Shown: positions 24,966 to 35,168 of the stretch, one piece after another
Position numbering within the stretch: the first letter of the stretch is position 1
How the letters are laid out: each line of letters starts with the position of its first letter
Source: an uncultured Deferribacteres bacterium
Lineage (GTDB): Bacteria; Zhuqueibacterota; JdFR-76; DREG01
Direction of reading: 5' to 3'
DNA: 59,764 nt
Assembly: GCA_913009825.1 (NCBI GenBank)
Contig: CAJVYQ010000030.1
Span: 1-59,764 of the forward strand
Translations under genes and position numbers: made by a program
Notes under the pieces: generated by a model
Seen by the model: the letters and a program-made list of their open reading frames with translations, nothing else
Told to the model about the DNA's origin: nothing
The model's database searches: none

Positions 24966-27350
24966 ATGTTTACCAACTACCTGAAATTGGCCTTTAGAAA
25001 TGTAAAAAGATTTAAAACCTATTCTTTTATTAATATTTGCGGTCTTTCGCTGGGCATGGCAGTGAGTTTTGTCATTTTGCTTTATGTAACAAATGAACTT
25101 AGCTATGATAAATTCAATAAAAATGCCAATCAAATTTATCGTGTTATTACAAAAGACGATACCTTTAGTAACGAACAGCCCAATACTCCATTTATTTTAG
25201 CGCCAACCATGAAAAAGGATTTCCCGGAAATTATAGATATTGCCAGAGCAAACCGTCTGGGCGCCGCCATAAAAATTGGAGATAAATTCATCAGGGTAAG
25301 CAACTTTATCAGCGCTGATTCCGGAATTTTTAACATACTTGCTATACCTCTTGTTGAAGGCGCCCCGGAAACAGTACTGGATGATCCCTATTCTGTGACC
25401 ATGTCAGAATCAACCGCGAAAAAGTATTTTAGTGACGAAAATCCAATAGGCAAAATTCTGACAATAAAAATTTATGGAAAAACTTATGATTTAAGAATTA
25501 CCGGAATTTTCAAAGACTTCCCTCGTAATTCAACTTTTCAGGCTAATTTTATTTCTTCCATGACAATCAATTATAAATTTTATGAGACAATGTTTAGTTT
25601 TGATAAAACATTAAATCCACAACAAGATTGGACTATTTTATCTTGTTCCACCTACTTGCTTTTTCCTGAAAATTATAATGTCGATGTTTTTTTTTCAAAA
25701 TTACCGGCTTTTGTTAAACATTACCAAGAACAAGAGCGTTTTTCTTATTACCTGCAATCCTTAAAAGATATCTATTTATATTCTTCTAATTTAATTAACA
25801 ACCACACGGCCCAGGGGAATCTCGCAAATATTTATCTTTTCTCAGCCATTGCATTTTTAATACTAATTATTTCAGGAATTAATTTTGTAACTCTCTCGAT
25901 TGCCAAATCCACCACACGCACAAAAGAAATTGGTTTACGAAAAGTTTTCGGCGCGCGTCGATTCGATTTGATCAAACAGATTTTATCTGAATCCGTTTTC
26001 ATCTCTTTTATGGCTCTTCCTTTTGCAATCGTTTTTTTAGAAGTTCTCCTTCCCCAATTAAACCGAATACTTGGTGTTCACCTGACCATCAATTATTTAA
26101 AAGATTGGAAATTTATCGGCGCTTTTTTCGCTATCACTATATTTGTTGGTATGTTATCAGGCAGTTACATTGCTGCTTATCTTTCAAAATTTAATCCCAT
26201 TGAGATATTTAGGGCCCAAAAGGAAACCGGAGTTTCCCGATCTTTTTTCAGGCGTGCCTTAATTATAACACAGGTCTCCATTTTTGTGGGTTTAATCACC
26301 TCTTCAATTATTGTTACCAAACAACTTCATTATATGCAGAGCCAAAACCTGGGTTTTAATAAAGAAAATTTGATTTCAATATCCTTCCAGGATAATGAAA
26401 TAAGAAGTCGATATGAAGCCTATAAAAATGAAATATCTAATTTCCCGGGAATATTGAAAATATCCGGAGCATCCTATGTCCCCCCCACTGACGGTTGGAC
26501 AAAATTATCCTTTCCGGATCCAAATGACGTCACAAAGAAACTTGATGCCGAATCAATTCTTGTTGATTATGATTATGTAGAAACTCTTGGATTGCAGATC
26601 ATTGAAGGCAGAACATTTTCCAGGGATTTTTCCACCGATGCAAAAACTGCTGTTCTTCTTAATGAAACCGCTGTCAAAGAATTCAACATCAAAAATCCCG
26701 TCGGTTTTCATCTTTCTGCAAATCGAAAAATAATCGGGGTGCTGAAGGATTTTCATATTCATTCGTTTCGACGAAAAATTGGTCCGGCCTTACTAAGTTT
26801 AAATCCCCAGTATGTAAGAGAAATGATCCTGAGGATTGATTCCAAAAACGTTCCAAAAACCATTTCTTTTCTTCAGGAGAAATGGAAAACCATAAATCCG
26901 GGAAAACCATTTAATTACAGCTTTTTTGATGATTCTTTGGCCCAACTTTATTATAGCGAGCAGAACTTTAGAAAGATTGTTAACTACTTTACCTTTTTGG
27001 CCATCTTTGTAGCTTGTTTGGGTTTATTTGGCCTTGCTTCATTTATGAGTAAACAAAGGACAAAAGAGATCGGAATTCGCAAAGTGTTAGGCGCATCTCT
27101 AACTTCAACCATCATATTGCTTTCAAAAGAATTTGTGCTTCTAACGGCAATCGCAAATTTTATTGCATGGCCAATTGCTTATTTTTATATGAGTAAATGG
27201 TTACAAAATTTTGCTTACAAAACGACAATTGAGTTGTGGGTTTATTTACTAGCCGGTTTTCTGGCCATTTCAATCACATCGATAACCATAAGTTTTCAGG
27301 CCATAAAAACGGCCTTAGTTAACCCGGTTGAGAGTTTGAAATATGAATGA
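24966..27350 (+). CDS. MacB/FtsX-type ABC transporter permease P6
   Basis: 794 aa, starting MFTNYLKLAFRNVKRFKTYS behind AAAAGGAGAATGTC. TM1 is at about 20-42 (ICGLSLGMAVSFVILLYV). PCD1 is followed by FSAIAFLILIISGINFVTLS, where SG replaces the usual AC of the family, then two more helices, a central helix (ITQVSIFVGLITSSIIV), PCD2 and three C-terminal helices. The contact motif RTKEIGIRKVLGAS is intact. The tail (ITSITISFQAIKTALVNPVE) is AT-rich and lacks the GC-rich cassette of P2-P4. It is flanked by inserted accessory genes on both sides. Confidence 0.94.
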   Translation: MFTNYLKLAFRNVKRFKTYSFINICGLSLGMAVSFVILLYVTNELSYDKFNKNANQIYRVITKDDTFSNEQPNTPFILAPTMKKDFPEIIDIARANRLGAAIKIGDKFIRVSNFISADSGIFNILAIPLVEGAPETVLDDPYSVTMSESTAKKYFSDENPIGKILTIKIYGKTYDLRITGIFKDFPRNSTFQANFISSMTINYKFYETMFSFDKTLNPQQDWTILSCSTYLLFPENYNVDVFFSKLPAFVKHYQEQERFSYYLQSLKDIYLYSSNLINNHTAQGNLANIYLFSAIAFLILIISGINFVTLSIAKSTTRTKEIGLRKVFGARRFDLIKQILSESVFISFMALPFAIVFLEVLLPQLNRILGVHLTINYLKDWKFIGAFFAITIFVGMLSGSYIAAYLSKFNPIEIFRAQKETGVSRSFFRRALIITQVSIFVGLITSSIIVTKQLHYMQSQNLGFNKENLISISFQDNEIRSRYEAYKNEISNFPGILKISGASYVPPTDGWTKLSFPDPNDVTKKLDAESILVDYDYVETLGLQIIEGRTFSRDFSTDAKTAVLLNETAVKEFNIKNPVGFHLSANRKIIGVLKDFHIHSFRRKIGPALLSLNPQYVREMILRIDSKNVPKTISFLQEKWKTINPGKPFNYSFFDDSLAQLYYSEQNFRKIVNYFTFLAIFVACLGLFGLASFMSKQRTKEIGIRKVLGASLTSTIILLSKEFVLLTAIANFIAWPIAYFYMSKWLQNFAYKTTIELWVYLLAGFLAISITSITISFQAIKTALVNPVESLKYE

Positions 27351-27408
27351 AGAAATTGGTCAATTAATGTTTAGATTGGGAATTATATTTGAGGAGCATT
27401 TTTAATTT

Positions 27409-27996
27409 TTACTTCTCAAATTCCACATTGCGATAAATATCCTGCAGTGGAATTTGAACATCAATTGTCTTTAATTGCAATTGTTCTTTGACATCATTGT
27501 AGTCAATCAACTGCCACTTATCGCCAGGACTGATATTGTAATGCTCAACATGAATGCTGTCCTGATCGACCAGAACATATTCTTTAAAGGCCGGAATGGA
27601 ACGATAGAATAAAAACTTTTTGCCACGGTCGTAACTTTTTGTTGATTCAGAGAGGATTTCAAAAATCAATGATGGATTTGTAATTGTATCTTTACGACCA
27701 GGATAATATCTCAGTTTATTACAAACAAGAAACAGATCCGGATAAGTGAATAATTTATGTTTTTCGATCCATAATTTAATATCTGAAAAAAATACCAAAC
27801 ACTTATATTTGGATTGGGCTTGAATAAGACTTGTATGAAGATTCCCTAAAATAATATTATGATTTGTTGTTGTACCTGCTACATTGAATATTTCTCCTTT
27901 ATAATACTCGTTTTTATATTCAGCAGCTTCTTCCATAACTAAGTATTCTTCGGGAGAAATATAATTTTTTGCCGGTTGTTCTATGATGGCCTCCAA
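27409..27996 (-). CDS. Uma2-family (DUF820) PD-(D/E)XK nuclease
   Basis: 195 aa from a TTG start at 27996. The homologous region begins just after it (ISPEEYLVMEEAAEYKNEYY), and longer in-frame starts reach into repeat sequence. The nuclease core is visible: E-x-x-x-G-E-I-F, then TYPDLFLVC (Asp), NPSLIFEILSEST (Glu) and FLFYRSIPAFKEYVLVDQDS. Uma2 proteins occur as dispersed paralogues in cyanobacteria and FCB/Chloroflexi genomes; their role is unknown and transposon ancestry has been proposed. It is convergent with P6 and could be a passenger in the permease island. Confidence 0.85.
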   Translation of the reverse strand: MEAIIEQPAKNYISPEEYLVMEEAAEYKNEYYKGEIFNVAGTTTNHNIILGNLHTSLIQAQSKYKCLVFFSDIKLWIEKHKLFTYPDLFLVCNKLRYYPGRKDTITNPSLIFEILSESTKSYDRGKKFLFYRSIPAFKEYVLVDQDSIHVEHYNISPGDKWQLIDYNDVKEQLQLKTIDVQIPLQDIYRNVEFEK

Positions 27997-28159
27997 AATA
28001 ACGGATCGAACTAAACATCCTGAAAATAAAAAAGATATATAGTAAAAGCAACAAAAAATTCCGGAACAGTGATTCCAACATTCCCACTCTGCCGGACAAA
28101 TCAATGCAAAATAAATTCGGAAAACGGATGAATTTTTGAAATGAGCGGCATTCACATTT

Positions 28160-28232
28160 GTCACTGATGGTCATTTGCTGCGCATCATTTATTGTCATTT
28201 CCTGCATAATAACAGCGCAGCGAAATGACAAT
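28160..28232. repeat. GTCATT/GCTGCGC intergenic repeat, copy 5
   Basis: GGTCATTTGCTGCGCATCAT, TTATTGTCATTTCCTGC and the pairing arm ACAGCGCAGCGAAATGACAA, between the Uma2 gene and P7. Confidence 0.7.
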
Positions 28233-28289
28233 AATCCAACTTTAAGGCATGAAATTTGAAGCAGTCACCATAAAATATGGAGGAATCAA

Positions 28290-30677
28290 ATGTTAACCAA
28301 CTATGTCAAAATCGCGTTCAGAAACATTTTTAAACTGAAATTTTTCTCTTTCATCAACATCACCGGACTGGCAATTGGCTTGGCAGTGAGCTTACTTATG
28401 ATGATGTATGTTATCAACGAAGCAAGTTATGAAAATTTTCATCAGAAAAAGGACCGCATTTACAGGATTGCTGTTGAATGGGGTGCCGGCGAGAACAAGA
28501 TGAGATTTGCCGGCTCCATACCTGCTCTCGCACCGGCGCTGAATAATCAGATTCCGGAAGTGGAAAAAGCAATTCGGATTCGAAAAGATTACGGCGCTGA
28601 ATTCACCAACCGGGAAAATGTGAAAATTGAAGAAGAAAATGTATTTTTTGCCGATCCCGAAATTTTCGATATTTTTTCATTTCATTTAAAGGAAGGCGAT
28701 AAAAATACAGCTTTGGCGGCTCCTTTTTCTATTATTCTTTCACAAACGCAGGCACGGAAATATTTCGGTAATCAAAATCCACTTGGACAATCTCTGCTTT
28801 ACGGTGATACGCCGCTGAAGATCACCGGCATTATTGAAGATATTCCGGCCAATACACATCTGAATTGTGAATTTCTGATTTCCTACTCAACTCTTAAAGC
28901 CATGGGGGAAAAAACAGACAACCCCTGGAATCAATGGGGCGATGATTTCACTTATATTCTGACGAAAAAGCAAGCGGATATCAAAGGGATTAAAAATAAG
29001 CTGAATGCGATTTTGCTGGAAAATACCGGTGAATGGTTTGCTTCAAGAATAGATTTTGTCATCCAGCCGCTTTCATCCATTCATTGGGACAGAGAATCCC
29101 GCGGCGATATCGGTTCAAAAGGGAACAAAATGTATATCTACATTTTTCTTTCCGCCGCCATATTTATCCTGCTGATCGCCTGTTTTAACTTTATGAATTT
29201 AACGGCATCCCGCTATCTTGACCGCATGAAAGAAGTAGGCATCCGCAAAGTGATCGGCGCAAACAGGGGGCAGCTTGTGTGGCAATTTTTAACCGAATCA
29301 TTTTTGATATCGCTGATTTCCGTCATCATCGGAATGGCCATATTTGAATCGTTTCATTCCGTTTTGTATGAATACCTGGGTTCAAAAATAATTTTCGGAG
29401 CAAGCTATTTCAAATATCTTTTTATTGTTGTCATTGGTATGGTTTTCATTGTCGCATTGTTTGCCGGCGGTTACCCTGCTCTGTTTCTGTCCGGATTCAA
29501 ACCGATTGAAATCATGAGAAAGAAATATCGTTTATCTTCGGAAAGATTATCTTTCCGAAAAATTTTGGTTGTTCTTCAATTTGCTATTTCCATCATCCTC
29601 ATTTTAGGCACACTGGTCATCTACAGGCAATTGAATTTCATGAAGAATTCCGACCTTGGCTTCAATAAAGAGAATGTACTCTTAGTTATTTACCCCAGTG
29701 GCAATAAAGAAGTCAAACAAAAATATCCGGTTCTGAGAGATGAATGGTTAAAAAATCCCGACATCATCAACGTAACCGGAGCTTACACCGTGCCCGGCAT
29801 CAGAAGCAGAATGAATATCAGTGTTAGAAAGGTCGGCGATTCTCCCGATAATTCCATGACCATTCAGGCGCTACCGGCAGATTACGGTTTTGTTGCCACA
29901 CTGGGACTGAAAATTTTAGCCGGGAGAAACTTTTCAAAAAAATTTGCCACGGACAAACAAGAGAGCGTCATCCTCAATCAAAGCGCCGTACAGTCTTTGA
30001 ACCTGAAAAACCCTATCGGAACAAAATTGCAGATTCCCGGAAATAGAAAAGTTTCCGTTATCGGCGTCGTCAGAGATTTTCATATCCAATCGCTGCACAA
30101 CAAAATAAATCCTTTGTTGATTTATATCAATCCGGAAATGTATCTGTTATCGGCTGTAAAAATTAAACCACAAAACAGTCGGGCGACGATTGCTTTTATA
30201 AAAGACGTGTGGGACAAAGTTCTACCCGGTTCCGAGTTCAGTTTCCGATATTTACGCAACGCTTATGATCTTCTCTACAAAACGGAAGAAAGAACGGGCA
30301 GGTTGCTGGCAATTTTTTCCATTTTAGCATTAACTGTTTCCTGCTTAGGGATTTGGGGAATGGCTTTTTTCATAACAAACAAACGTATCAAGGAAATTGG
30401 CATTCGCAAAGTTTTAGGCGCTTCCGTTTCCGGCATTACGGTCTTACTGACCAAACAATTCACCAAATGGGTATTGATTGCAAATATCATCGCCTGGCCG
30501 GCGGGTTATTTTGCGGTCAACAAATGGCTGCAAAATTTTGCCTACAGAACCGGTATTCCAATTTGGATTTTTTTTGTCGCCGCAGTTATTGCTTTGGGGA
30601 TTGCTTTTATTACAGTTGGTTGGCAGGCGATTAAAGCTGCATCGGCAAAGCCGGTGGAGTCTCTGCGCTACGAATAG
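28290..30677 (+). CDS. MacB/FtsX-type ABC transporter permease P7
   Basis: 795 aa, starting MLTNYVKIAFRNIFKLKFFS behind ATGGAGGAATCA. TM1 is at about 20-42. After PCD1 comes FLSAAIFILLIACFNFMNLT and two further helices; then a central helix (LQFAISIILILGTLVI), PCD2 and three C-terminal helices. The contact motif is RIKEIGIRKVLGAS with Ile for Thr, preceded by an unusual CLGIWGMAFFITNK instead of CLGLFGLAAF. It ends AKPVESLRYE. Its upstream region has a weak sigma-54-like sequence (AGGCATGAAATTTGA, 28245-28259) but no TGTYC-N6-GRACA repeat. Confidence 0.94.
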   Translation: MLTNYVKIAFRNIFKLKFFSFINITGLAIGLAVSLLMMMYVINEASYENFHQKKDRIYRIAVEWGAGENKMRFAGSIPALAPALNNQIPEVEKAIRIRKDYGAEFTNRENVKIEEENVFFADPEIFDIFSFHLKEGDKNTALAAPFSIILSQTQARKYFGNQNPLGQSLLYGDTPLKITGIIEDIPANTHLNCEFLISYSTLKAMGEKTDNPWNQWGDDFTYILTKKQADIKGIKNKLNAILLENTGEWFASRIDFVIQPLSSIHWDRESRGDIGSKGNKMYIYIFLSAAIFILLIACFNFMNLTASRYLDRMKEVGIRKVIGANRGQLVWQFLTESFLISLISVIIGMAIFESFHSVLYEYLGSKIIFGASYFKYLFIVVIGMVFIVALFAGGYPALFLSGFKPIEIMRKKYRLSSERLSFRKILVVLQFAISIILILGTLVIYRQLNFMKNSDLGFNKENVLLVIYPSGNKEVKQKYPVLRDEWLKNPDIINVTGAYTVPGIRSRMNISVRKVGDSPDNSMTIQALPADYGFVATLGLKILAGRNFSKKFATDKQESVILNQSAVQSLNLKNPIGTKLQIPGNRKVSVIGVVRDFHIQSLHNKINPLLIYINPEMYLLSAVKIKPQNSRATIAFIKDVWDKVLPGSEFSFRYLRNAYDLLYKTEERTGRLLAIFSILALTVSCLGIWGMAFFITNKRIKEIGIRKVLGASVSGITVLLTKQFTKWVLIANIIAWPAGYFAVNKWLQNFAYRTGIPIWIFFVAAVIALGIAFITVGWQAIKAASAKPVESLRYE

Positions 30678-30685
30678 AATATGTC

Positions 30686-30812
30686 ATTTGCTGCGCGTCA
30701 TTTATTGTCATTGACTACTGAATGACGGCAAAGCCAATTGACTACTAAATGACAACGCAGCGATTTGACGGCGTAGCCGAATGACAATAAATGAAAGCGC
30801 AGCAAATGGAAG
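30686..30812. repeat. GTCATT/GCTGCGC intergenic repeat, copy 6
   Basis: A long copy: GTCATTTGCTGCGCGTCATT at the left, GACGGCGTAGCCGAATGACA in the middle and GAAAGCGCAGCAAATGGAAG at the right. Its right half is nearly identical to the copy at 32320-32425; the two flank the DUF4143 ATPase gene. Confidence 0.75.
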
Positions 30813-30862
30813 TAAAACCATCAACACTATTTGCACATTCTTTACGTGGCAAAAATTGTAGA

Positions 30863-32179
30863 TTAAAAATGTGATAGGGGCAGTTCAGGAAACCGGGAGA
30901 TGGCGTATAAAGGATAATTGCATATTTTGCCATCATGCTTCAAATTAAGTAATGTTGTGCGTGACAAGATGCCGGGTTTATACTTTTTATCATAAAAAAG
31001 GAGACTTTTGCTGCGAGGATTAACACCCGCTTTGGCTTCAAGAGGAAATATGTGGTTTTCATGCTGAAAGATGAAATCAACTTCGGCAGAACCGTCACTT
31101 TTCCAGTAGTAAAGCTCTGTTTCCTTATGAGAGATAATCTGTTGAACAACATAATTTTCCACAAAAGCGCCTTTAAATTCTTTAAAAAGCCGATTCCCCT
31201 GAACAAGGGTATCAGGAGGTATCTTTGCTAACATACAAAGTAAGCCAATGTCCAGTAAATAAATTTTGAAAATGCTTTGATCTACATAGGCGGCTAATGG
31301 TAATCCGGCCGACTTTAAAAGGTTCACTCGAATTACCAGACCGGTTTCTTCCAACCACTTCAAAGCATTTTCATATTCCCTGGCACGGGCGGTCTTTTTA
31401 AGCACTGAGAATATGAATTTTTTATTCTCTTTTCCCAATTGAGCAGGTATGGATTCCCAGATGAGACCGAGCTTTGGAATATCCTGAACAGGAGCATGTT
31501 TAGCGAAATCAAGGATGTATGAATTAATAATTTCTTTCTGAATGGTTCGAACCTTGAAAAAATCACTTGCTTCAGAATAATATTGAACAACTTCGGGCAT
31601 ACCGCCTACAAAGTAATAGGTTCGGAGTAATTCGATCAACTCACGATGAAATGGTTCCGGATATGGGATAAACTCTGTCGTATTTTCTATTAATTTCCGA
31701 AGCCCGCTCTGCCCGACAGCATCGAGAAATTCAAGAAACGTGAGTGGATATAAATTCAAAAAGTTAACTTTACCTACCGGAAATGATTTCGGTTTTGCTA
31801 ATTTGACGCCCAGCAAAGATCCGGCAGCGACAATATGATATTTATTTGCCTGTTCATTGAAATATTTCAAAGAATTAAGCGCATTGTTGGATGCCTGAAT
31901 TTCATCGAAGATAATCAGGTCTGTTTCCGGTCTGATATCACGCTTTAAATACAAAGAAAGATTTCGGATAATTTTTTCAGGTGCAAGACTATACTTAAAA
32001 AAATCATCCAGCAAAGGTTCTTCTTCAAAATTGAGATAAGCAACACGGGTATACTCTTGTCTGCCAAATTCTTGCAATATATATGTTTTACCGACCTGAC
32101 GGGCGCCCTTGAGCAATAGCGGTTTTCTTTGCGAAGAAGATTTCCAGGCTATTAATTTCTGATAAATATCTCGTTTCAT
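30863..32179 (-). CDS. AAA-type ATPase with DUF4143 domain
   Basis: A 438-aa protein with N-terminal Walker A (GARQVGKTY, about residues 25-33), Walker B (DLIIFDEIQ) and sensor region (IVAAGSLLGVKL), a central helical region (FLEFLDAVG, YYFVGGMPEVVQYY) and a C-terminal DUF4143 part with a nuclease-like ELYYWKSDGSAEVDFIF ... FPLEAKAG segment (D/E-x-K). These proteins are widespread, variable accessory genes of unknown function. It lies between two near-identical copies of the island repeat, in opposite orientation to the permeases, which suggests that recombination at the repeats could carry it in or out. Confidence 0.9.
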   Translation of the reverse strand: MKRDIYQKLIAWKSSSQRKPLLLKGARQVGKTYILQEFGRQEYTRVAYLNFEEEPLLDDFFKYSLAPEKIIRNLSLYLKRDIRPETDLIIFDEIQASNNALNSLKYFNEQANKYHIVAAGSLLGVKLAKPKSFPVGKVNFLNLYPLTFLEFLDAVGQSGLRKLIENTTEFIPYPEPFHRELIELLRTYYFVGGMPEVVQYYSEASDFFKVRTIQKEIINSYILDFAKHAPVQDIPKLGLIWESIPAQLGKENKKFIFSVLKKTARAREYENALKWLEETGLVIRVNLLKSAGLPLAAYVDQSIFKIYLLDIGLLCMLAKIPPDTLVQGNRLFKEFKGAFVENYVVQQIISHKETELYYWKSDGSAEVDFIFQHENHIFPLEAKAGVNPRSKSLLFYDKKYKPGILSRTTLLNLKHDGKICNYPLYAISRFPELPLSHF

Positions 32180-32319
32180 GGAAATAATATATCATTTTGT
32201 GAAGTCATTGTCAAAATATATTTCATAAATGTGAATTCCATCACATTTTACCAACGAATAATGTGATAGAATTCCTTTTTTGGGCGTTTATCAATAGCAA
32301 ATAAAAACGAGTAATTATC

Positions 32320-32425
32320 AATGATAATAAATGACGGCGAAGCCAATTGACAACCAATGACAACGCAGCGATTAGACGGCGTAGCCGAATGACAATAAAT
32401 GAAAGCGCAGCAAATGAAAGTAAAA
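32320..32425. repeat. GTCATT/GCTGCGC intergenic repeat, copy 7
   Basis: AATGACGGCGAAGCCAATTG, CAATGACAACGCAGCGATTA, GACGGCGTAGCCGAATGACA and GAAAGCGCAGCAAATGAAAG in tandem. It is close to a duplicate of the right part of copy 6. Confidence 0.75.
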
Positions 32426-32447
32426 CCATCGACAACACAAACCGGAA

Positions 32448-32463
32448 TGTTCGCTAATGAACA
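32448..32463. promoter_or_regulatory. Candidate enhancer (activator binding site), TGTTC-N6-GAACA
   Basis: A perfect 5-6-5 inverted repeat matching the TGTCC-N6-GGACA site at 7412-7427. It ends 77 bp before the -24 GG of the downstream sigma-54-like promoter. Confidence 0.55.
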
Positions 32464-32538
32464 CCTATTGGTATGAAATCGGGCAGTGAATTGTACATAA
32501 ATCGGAAATTCATGCTGTATGTTTAAAGAAAATAATTC

Positions 32539-32554
32539 TGGCATCGTTTTTGTG
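32539..32554 (+). promoter_or_regulatory. Sigma-54-like promoter for P8 and the second ATPase
   Basis: TGGCATCGTTTTTGTG: -24 TGGCAT and -12 TTGT with 10 nt between GG and GT. The -12 dinucleotide deviates from GC. Together with the upstream inverted repeat it suggests that P8-ATPase is a second unit of the same regulon. Confidence 0.5.
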
Positions 32555-32655
32555 AAGTGTTATTCTGATATTTGAACATCTGTTAAAAAACAAGATAAAA
32601 TGAGAAGAAACCTGAATCAATTTCAACTGGTTATTTATAAAAACCGGAGTGAATG

Positions 32656-35022
32656 ATGTTTAAAAGCTACCTGAAAATCGCAGTCCGTAACTTGTGGCGC
32701 AATAAAAGTTACACATTCATCAATCTGTTCGGATTATCCATTGGAATTGCCGCCACACTTTTAATTGTGATCTATATTTTATTCCAATTCAGTTACGACC
32801 GGTTCCATGTAAACAAAGATTCGTTGTACCGCATTTCTGTTAGCCACCAAAATGAGGGAAAATTGGAATATGAATCACCGGTTTATACACCGTCGATCGG
32901 CCCAACCATGAAAAGAGATTTCCCGGAAGTTGAGGATTTTGTCAGAATTTCCACCCCGCGGCCTGTGTTTGTCCAATACAACGGAACAGCCATCCGCATC
33001 AATACTGCCTGCTTTGCGGATACGGCTTTTTTCAAACTGTTTTCCTTTGAACTCCTTGCCGGCAATCCGAGAACGGCACTGATTGCCCCTTATTCGATTG
33101 TGCTTTCCGAAAAGACGGCAAAAAAGATATTCCCCAAACAGGACCCACTCAATCAAATCATCACTATAAATAAGCGGGCTCAGTTTACAGTTACGGGAAT
33201 TGTAAAAGATCCGCCGCAAAATTCCACCATCCAATTTGAAGCGCTTATCTCATTTTCCACTCTGTATCGAATGCCGAATGTTTACATGGGCTGGAACGGC
33301 GGCAATCAGTATATTACTTTTGTCAAATTGAACAGAAATACACAAGCCGGGAAAGTAGATAAAAAACTACCCGGCCTGATGTGGCGCAATTTCAACAAAG
33401 ATATGGCTTCCATCGGCCTTGTTGATAAAGCATATTTACAACCATTAACTAAAATACATGTTTTTTACGACAATTTAAGCGGCAAAACTTTTTTGTATTT
33501 ATTGATTTTTGCTACTGTTGCTATCCTTATTTTGTTGATGGCCTGCGTTAACTATGTCAATCTTTCCACCTCACTTTCTTTAAAAAGAGCCAGGGAGATC
33601 GGGGTTCGAAAAGTATTAGGTGCAGATAAATATCATTTAATCATGCAGTTTTTAACGGAATCTTTTTTATTAAGTACACTATCATTCGGCCTGTCCTTAT
33701 TTTTAGTCGAGCTGTTTTTCCCCATTTTCACCAATCTGGCAGGAGTGGAAATCAGCCTTTCAAATTTTATGCAGGTCAAACTGGCACTAATTTCTTTGCT
33801 CGTTGTCTTTTTGGTCGGATTTCTCGCCGGCAGTTATCCTGCATTTTACATCTCCTCTTTTCAGGCGGTTAAAACTCTGAAAGGTATCTTTAAGACCAAA
33901 AAAGGAAAACAGGGATTGCGAAACAGTCTGGTTGTTTTTCAATTTTCCATCGCGGTCATTTTAATCATCTCCACTATTTTAATTCAGCGGCAATTGAATT
34001 TTATGAACAACATGGATTTGGGATTTAAGAAAGATAACATTGTGGTTCTTAACCTGCCTTACGATGAAGTACGGCAAAAATCAACTTTGATTAAACAAAT
34101 GCTGCTTACCGTGCCGGAGGTGCAAAAAGTTTCGTTATGCTCAGCCGTACCAATCAGTGGATTTACCCAAAACGGTTATTTTCCGGAAGGCTCTCAAGCG
34201 CCGGTGTTAATCCACGTTGTGGATGCGGACAAAGATTTTTTTGATCTGTTTCACATTCCGGTTGTTGCGGGAAGAAAATTTTCATCCGATTTTCAAACGG
34301 ACAAACAAGCTTACATGATCAACGAAACATTGGCAAAAAGTTTAAACTGGAGTGACCCCATTGGCAAAACAATTCGCAGAAACGGCGTTCACCCCGTCAT
34401 CGGCGTTGTGAAAAATTTTCATTTTGCTACATTATATGATAAAATAGAACCGCTGATCATCACCAATCGGCCGGTTAACAATCAATTCAGCACCATTGCC
34501 ATAAGGGCCGAATCTGCAAACTGGCCGCAGACAATCCAATCGATAAGAACCGTTTGGAACAGAATTGTCCCCACTGCTCCCTTCGAATACTATTTTTTAG
34601 ACCAGGCATTCGATCATCTTTATCGCTTCGAACAACGATTTAAGAATATCTTTTTCTCATTTTCTTTATTGGCTTTTTTAATCGCCCTGCTTGGTTTATA
34701 CAGTCTCTCCTCCTATTCCACGGAACAGAGAACCAAAGAGGTTGGTATTCGAAAAACATTGGGCGCTTCAACAATGGAAATTATCCGATTGTTTGCCAGG
34801 AATTTTACTCTTTTGGTCGTCATCGCCAATCTGATTGCTTTTCCCATTTCCTGGTATATCATGAATACCCTGCTGCAAAATTTTGCTTATCGCATTTCTA
34901 TCGGCTGGTTCACTTTTGTGCTGGCAGGCTGCATTTCGTTATTCACGGCTGTTTTTACAGTAAGCGTGCAGGCTCTTAAAACGGCGCTGATCAATCCCGT
35001 GGAAGCGTTGAGGTATGAATAA
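32656..35022 (+). CDS. MacB/FtsX-type ABC transporter permease P8
   Basis: 788 aa from the second of two tandem ATGs (32653, 32656), placed 6 nt after GGAG and matching the MFKSYLKIAVRNLWRNKSYT family start. TM1 is at about 20-42, then PCD1, LLIFATVAILILLMACVNYVNLS and two helices, a central helix (VVFQFSIAVILIISTILI), PCD2 and three C-terminal helices. The contact motif is RTKEVGIRKTLGAS, and the protein ends NPVEALRYE. It is the only permease besides P1 that is adjacent to an ATPase gene. It has its own candidate enhancer and sigma-54-like promoter. Confidence 0.94.
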   Translation: MFKSYLKIAVRNLWRNKSYTFINLFGLSIGIAATLLIVIYILFQFSYDRFHVNKDSLYRISVSHQNEGKLEYESPVYTPSIGPTMKRDFPEVEDFVRISTPRPVFVQYNGTAIRINTACFADTAFFKLFSFELLAGNPRTALIAPYSIVLSEKTAKKIFPKQDPLNQIITINKRAQFTVTGIVKDPPQNSTIQFEALISFSTLYRMPNVYMGWNGGNQYITFVKLNRNTQAGKVDKKLPGLMWRNFNKDMASIGLVDKAYLQPLTKIHVFYDNLSGKTFLYLLIFATVAILILLMACVNYVNLSTSLSLKRAREIGVRKVLGADKYHLIMQFLTESFLLSTLSFGLSLFLVELFFPIFTNLAGVEISLSNFMQVKLALISLLVVFLVGFLAGSYPAFYISSFQAVKTLKGIFKTKKGKQGLRNSLVVFQFSIAVILIISTILIQRQLNFMNNMDLGFKKDNIVVLNLPYDEVRQKSTLIKQMLLTVPEVQKVSLCSAVPISGFTQNGYFPEGSQAPVLIHVVDADKDFFDLFHIPVVAGRKFSSDFQTDKQAYMINETLAKSLNWSDPIGKTIRRNGVHPVIGVVKNFHFATLYDKIEPLIITNRPVNNQFSTIAIRAESANWPQTIQSIRTVWNRIVPTAPFEYYFLDQAFDHLYRFEQRFKNIFFSFSLLAFLIALLGLYSLSSYSTEQRTKEVGIRKTLGASTMEIIRLFARNFTLLVVIANLIAFPISWYIMNTLLQNFAYRISIGWFTFVLAGCISLFTAVFTVSVQALKTALINPVEALRYE

Positions 35023-35168
35023 ACAGCACTATTCATGCATGCCGGTTTTTTGTTGCACAATATGTCTTCGACTCCCGGTTCACAGCAGGCACGTAGTTGA
35101 AGCGTGATAAAAGTTAATACATAATGCCTGCTTGAATAGCAGCTAAAAAACATTGAAAAGGAAAAACG

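Noticed and set aside
28245-28259. AGGCATGAAATTTGA before P7 as a third sigma-54 promoter
   Set aside because: The spacing fits, but the -24 box is poor and no TGTYC-N6-GRACA repeat is found upstream; similar weak matches occur before P4 and P5.
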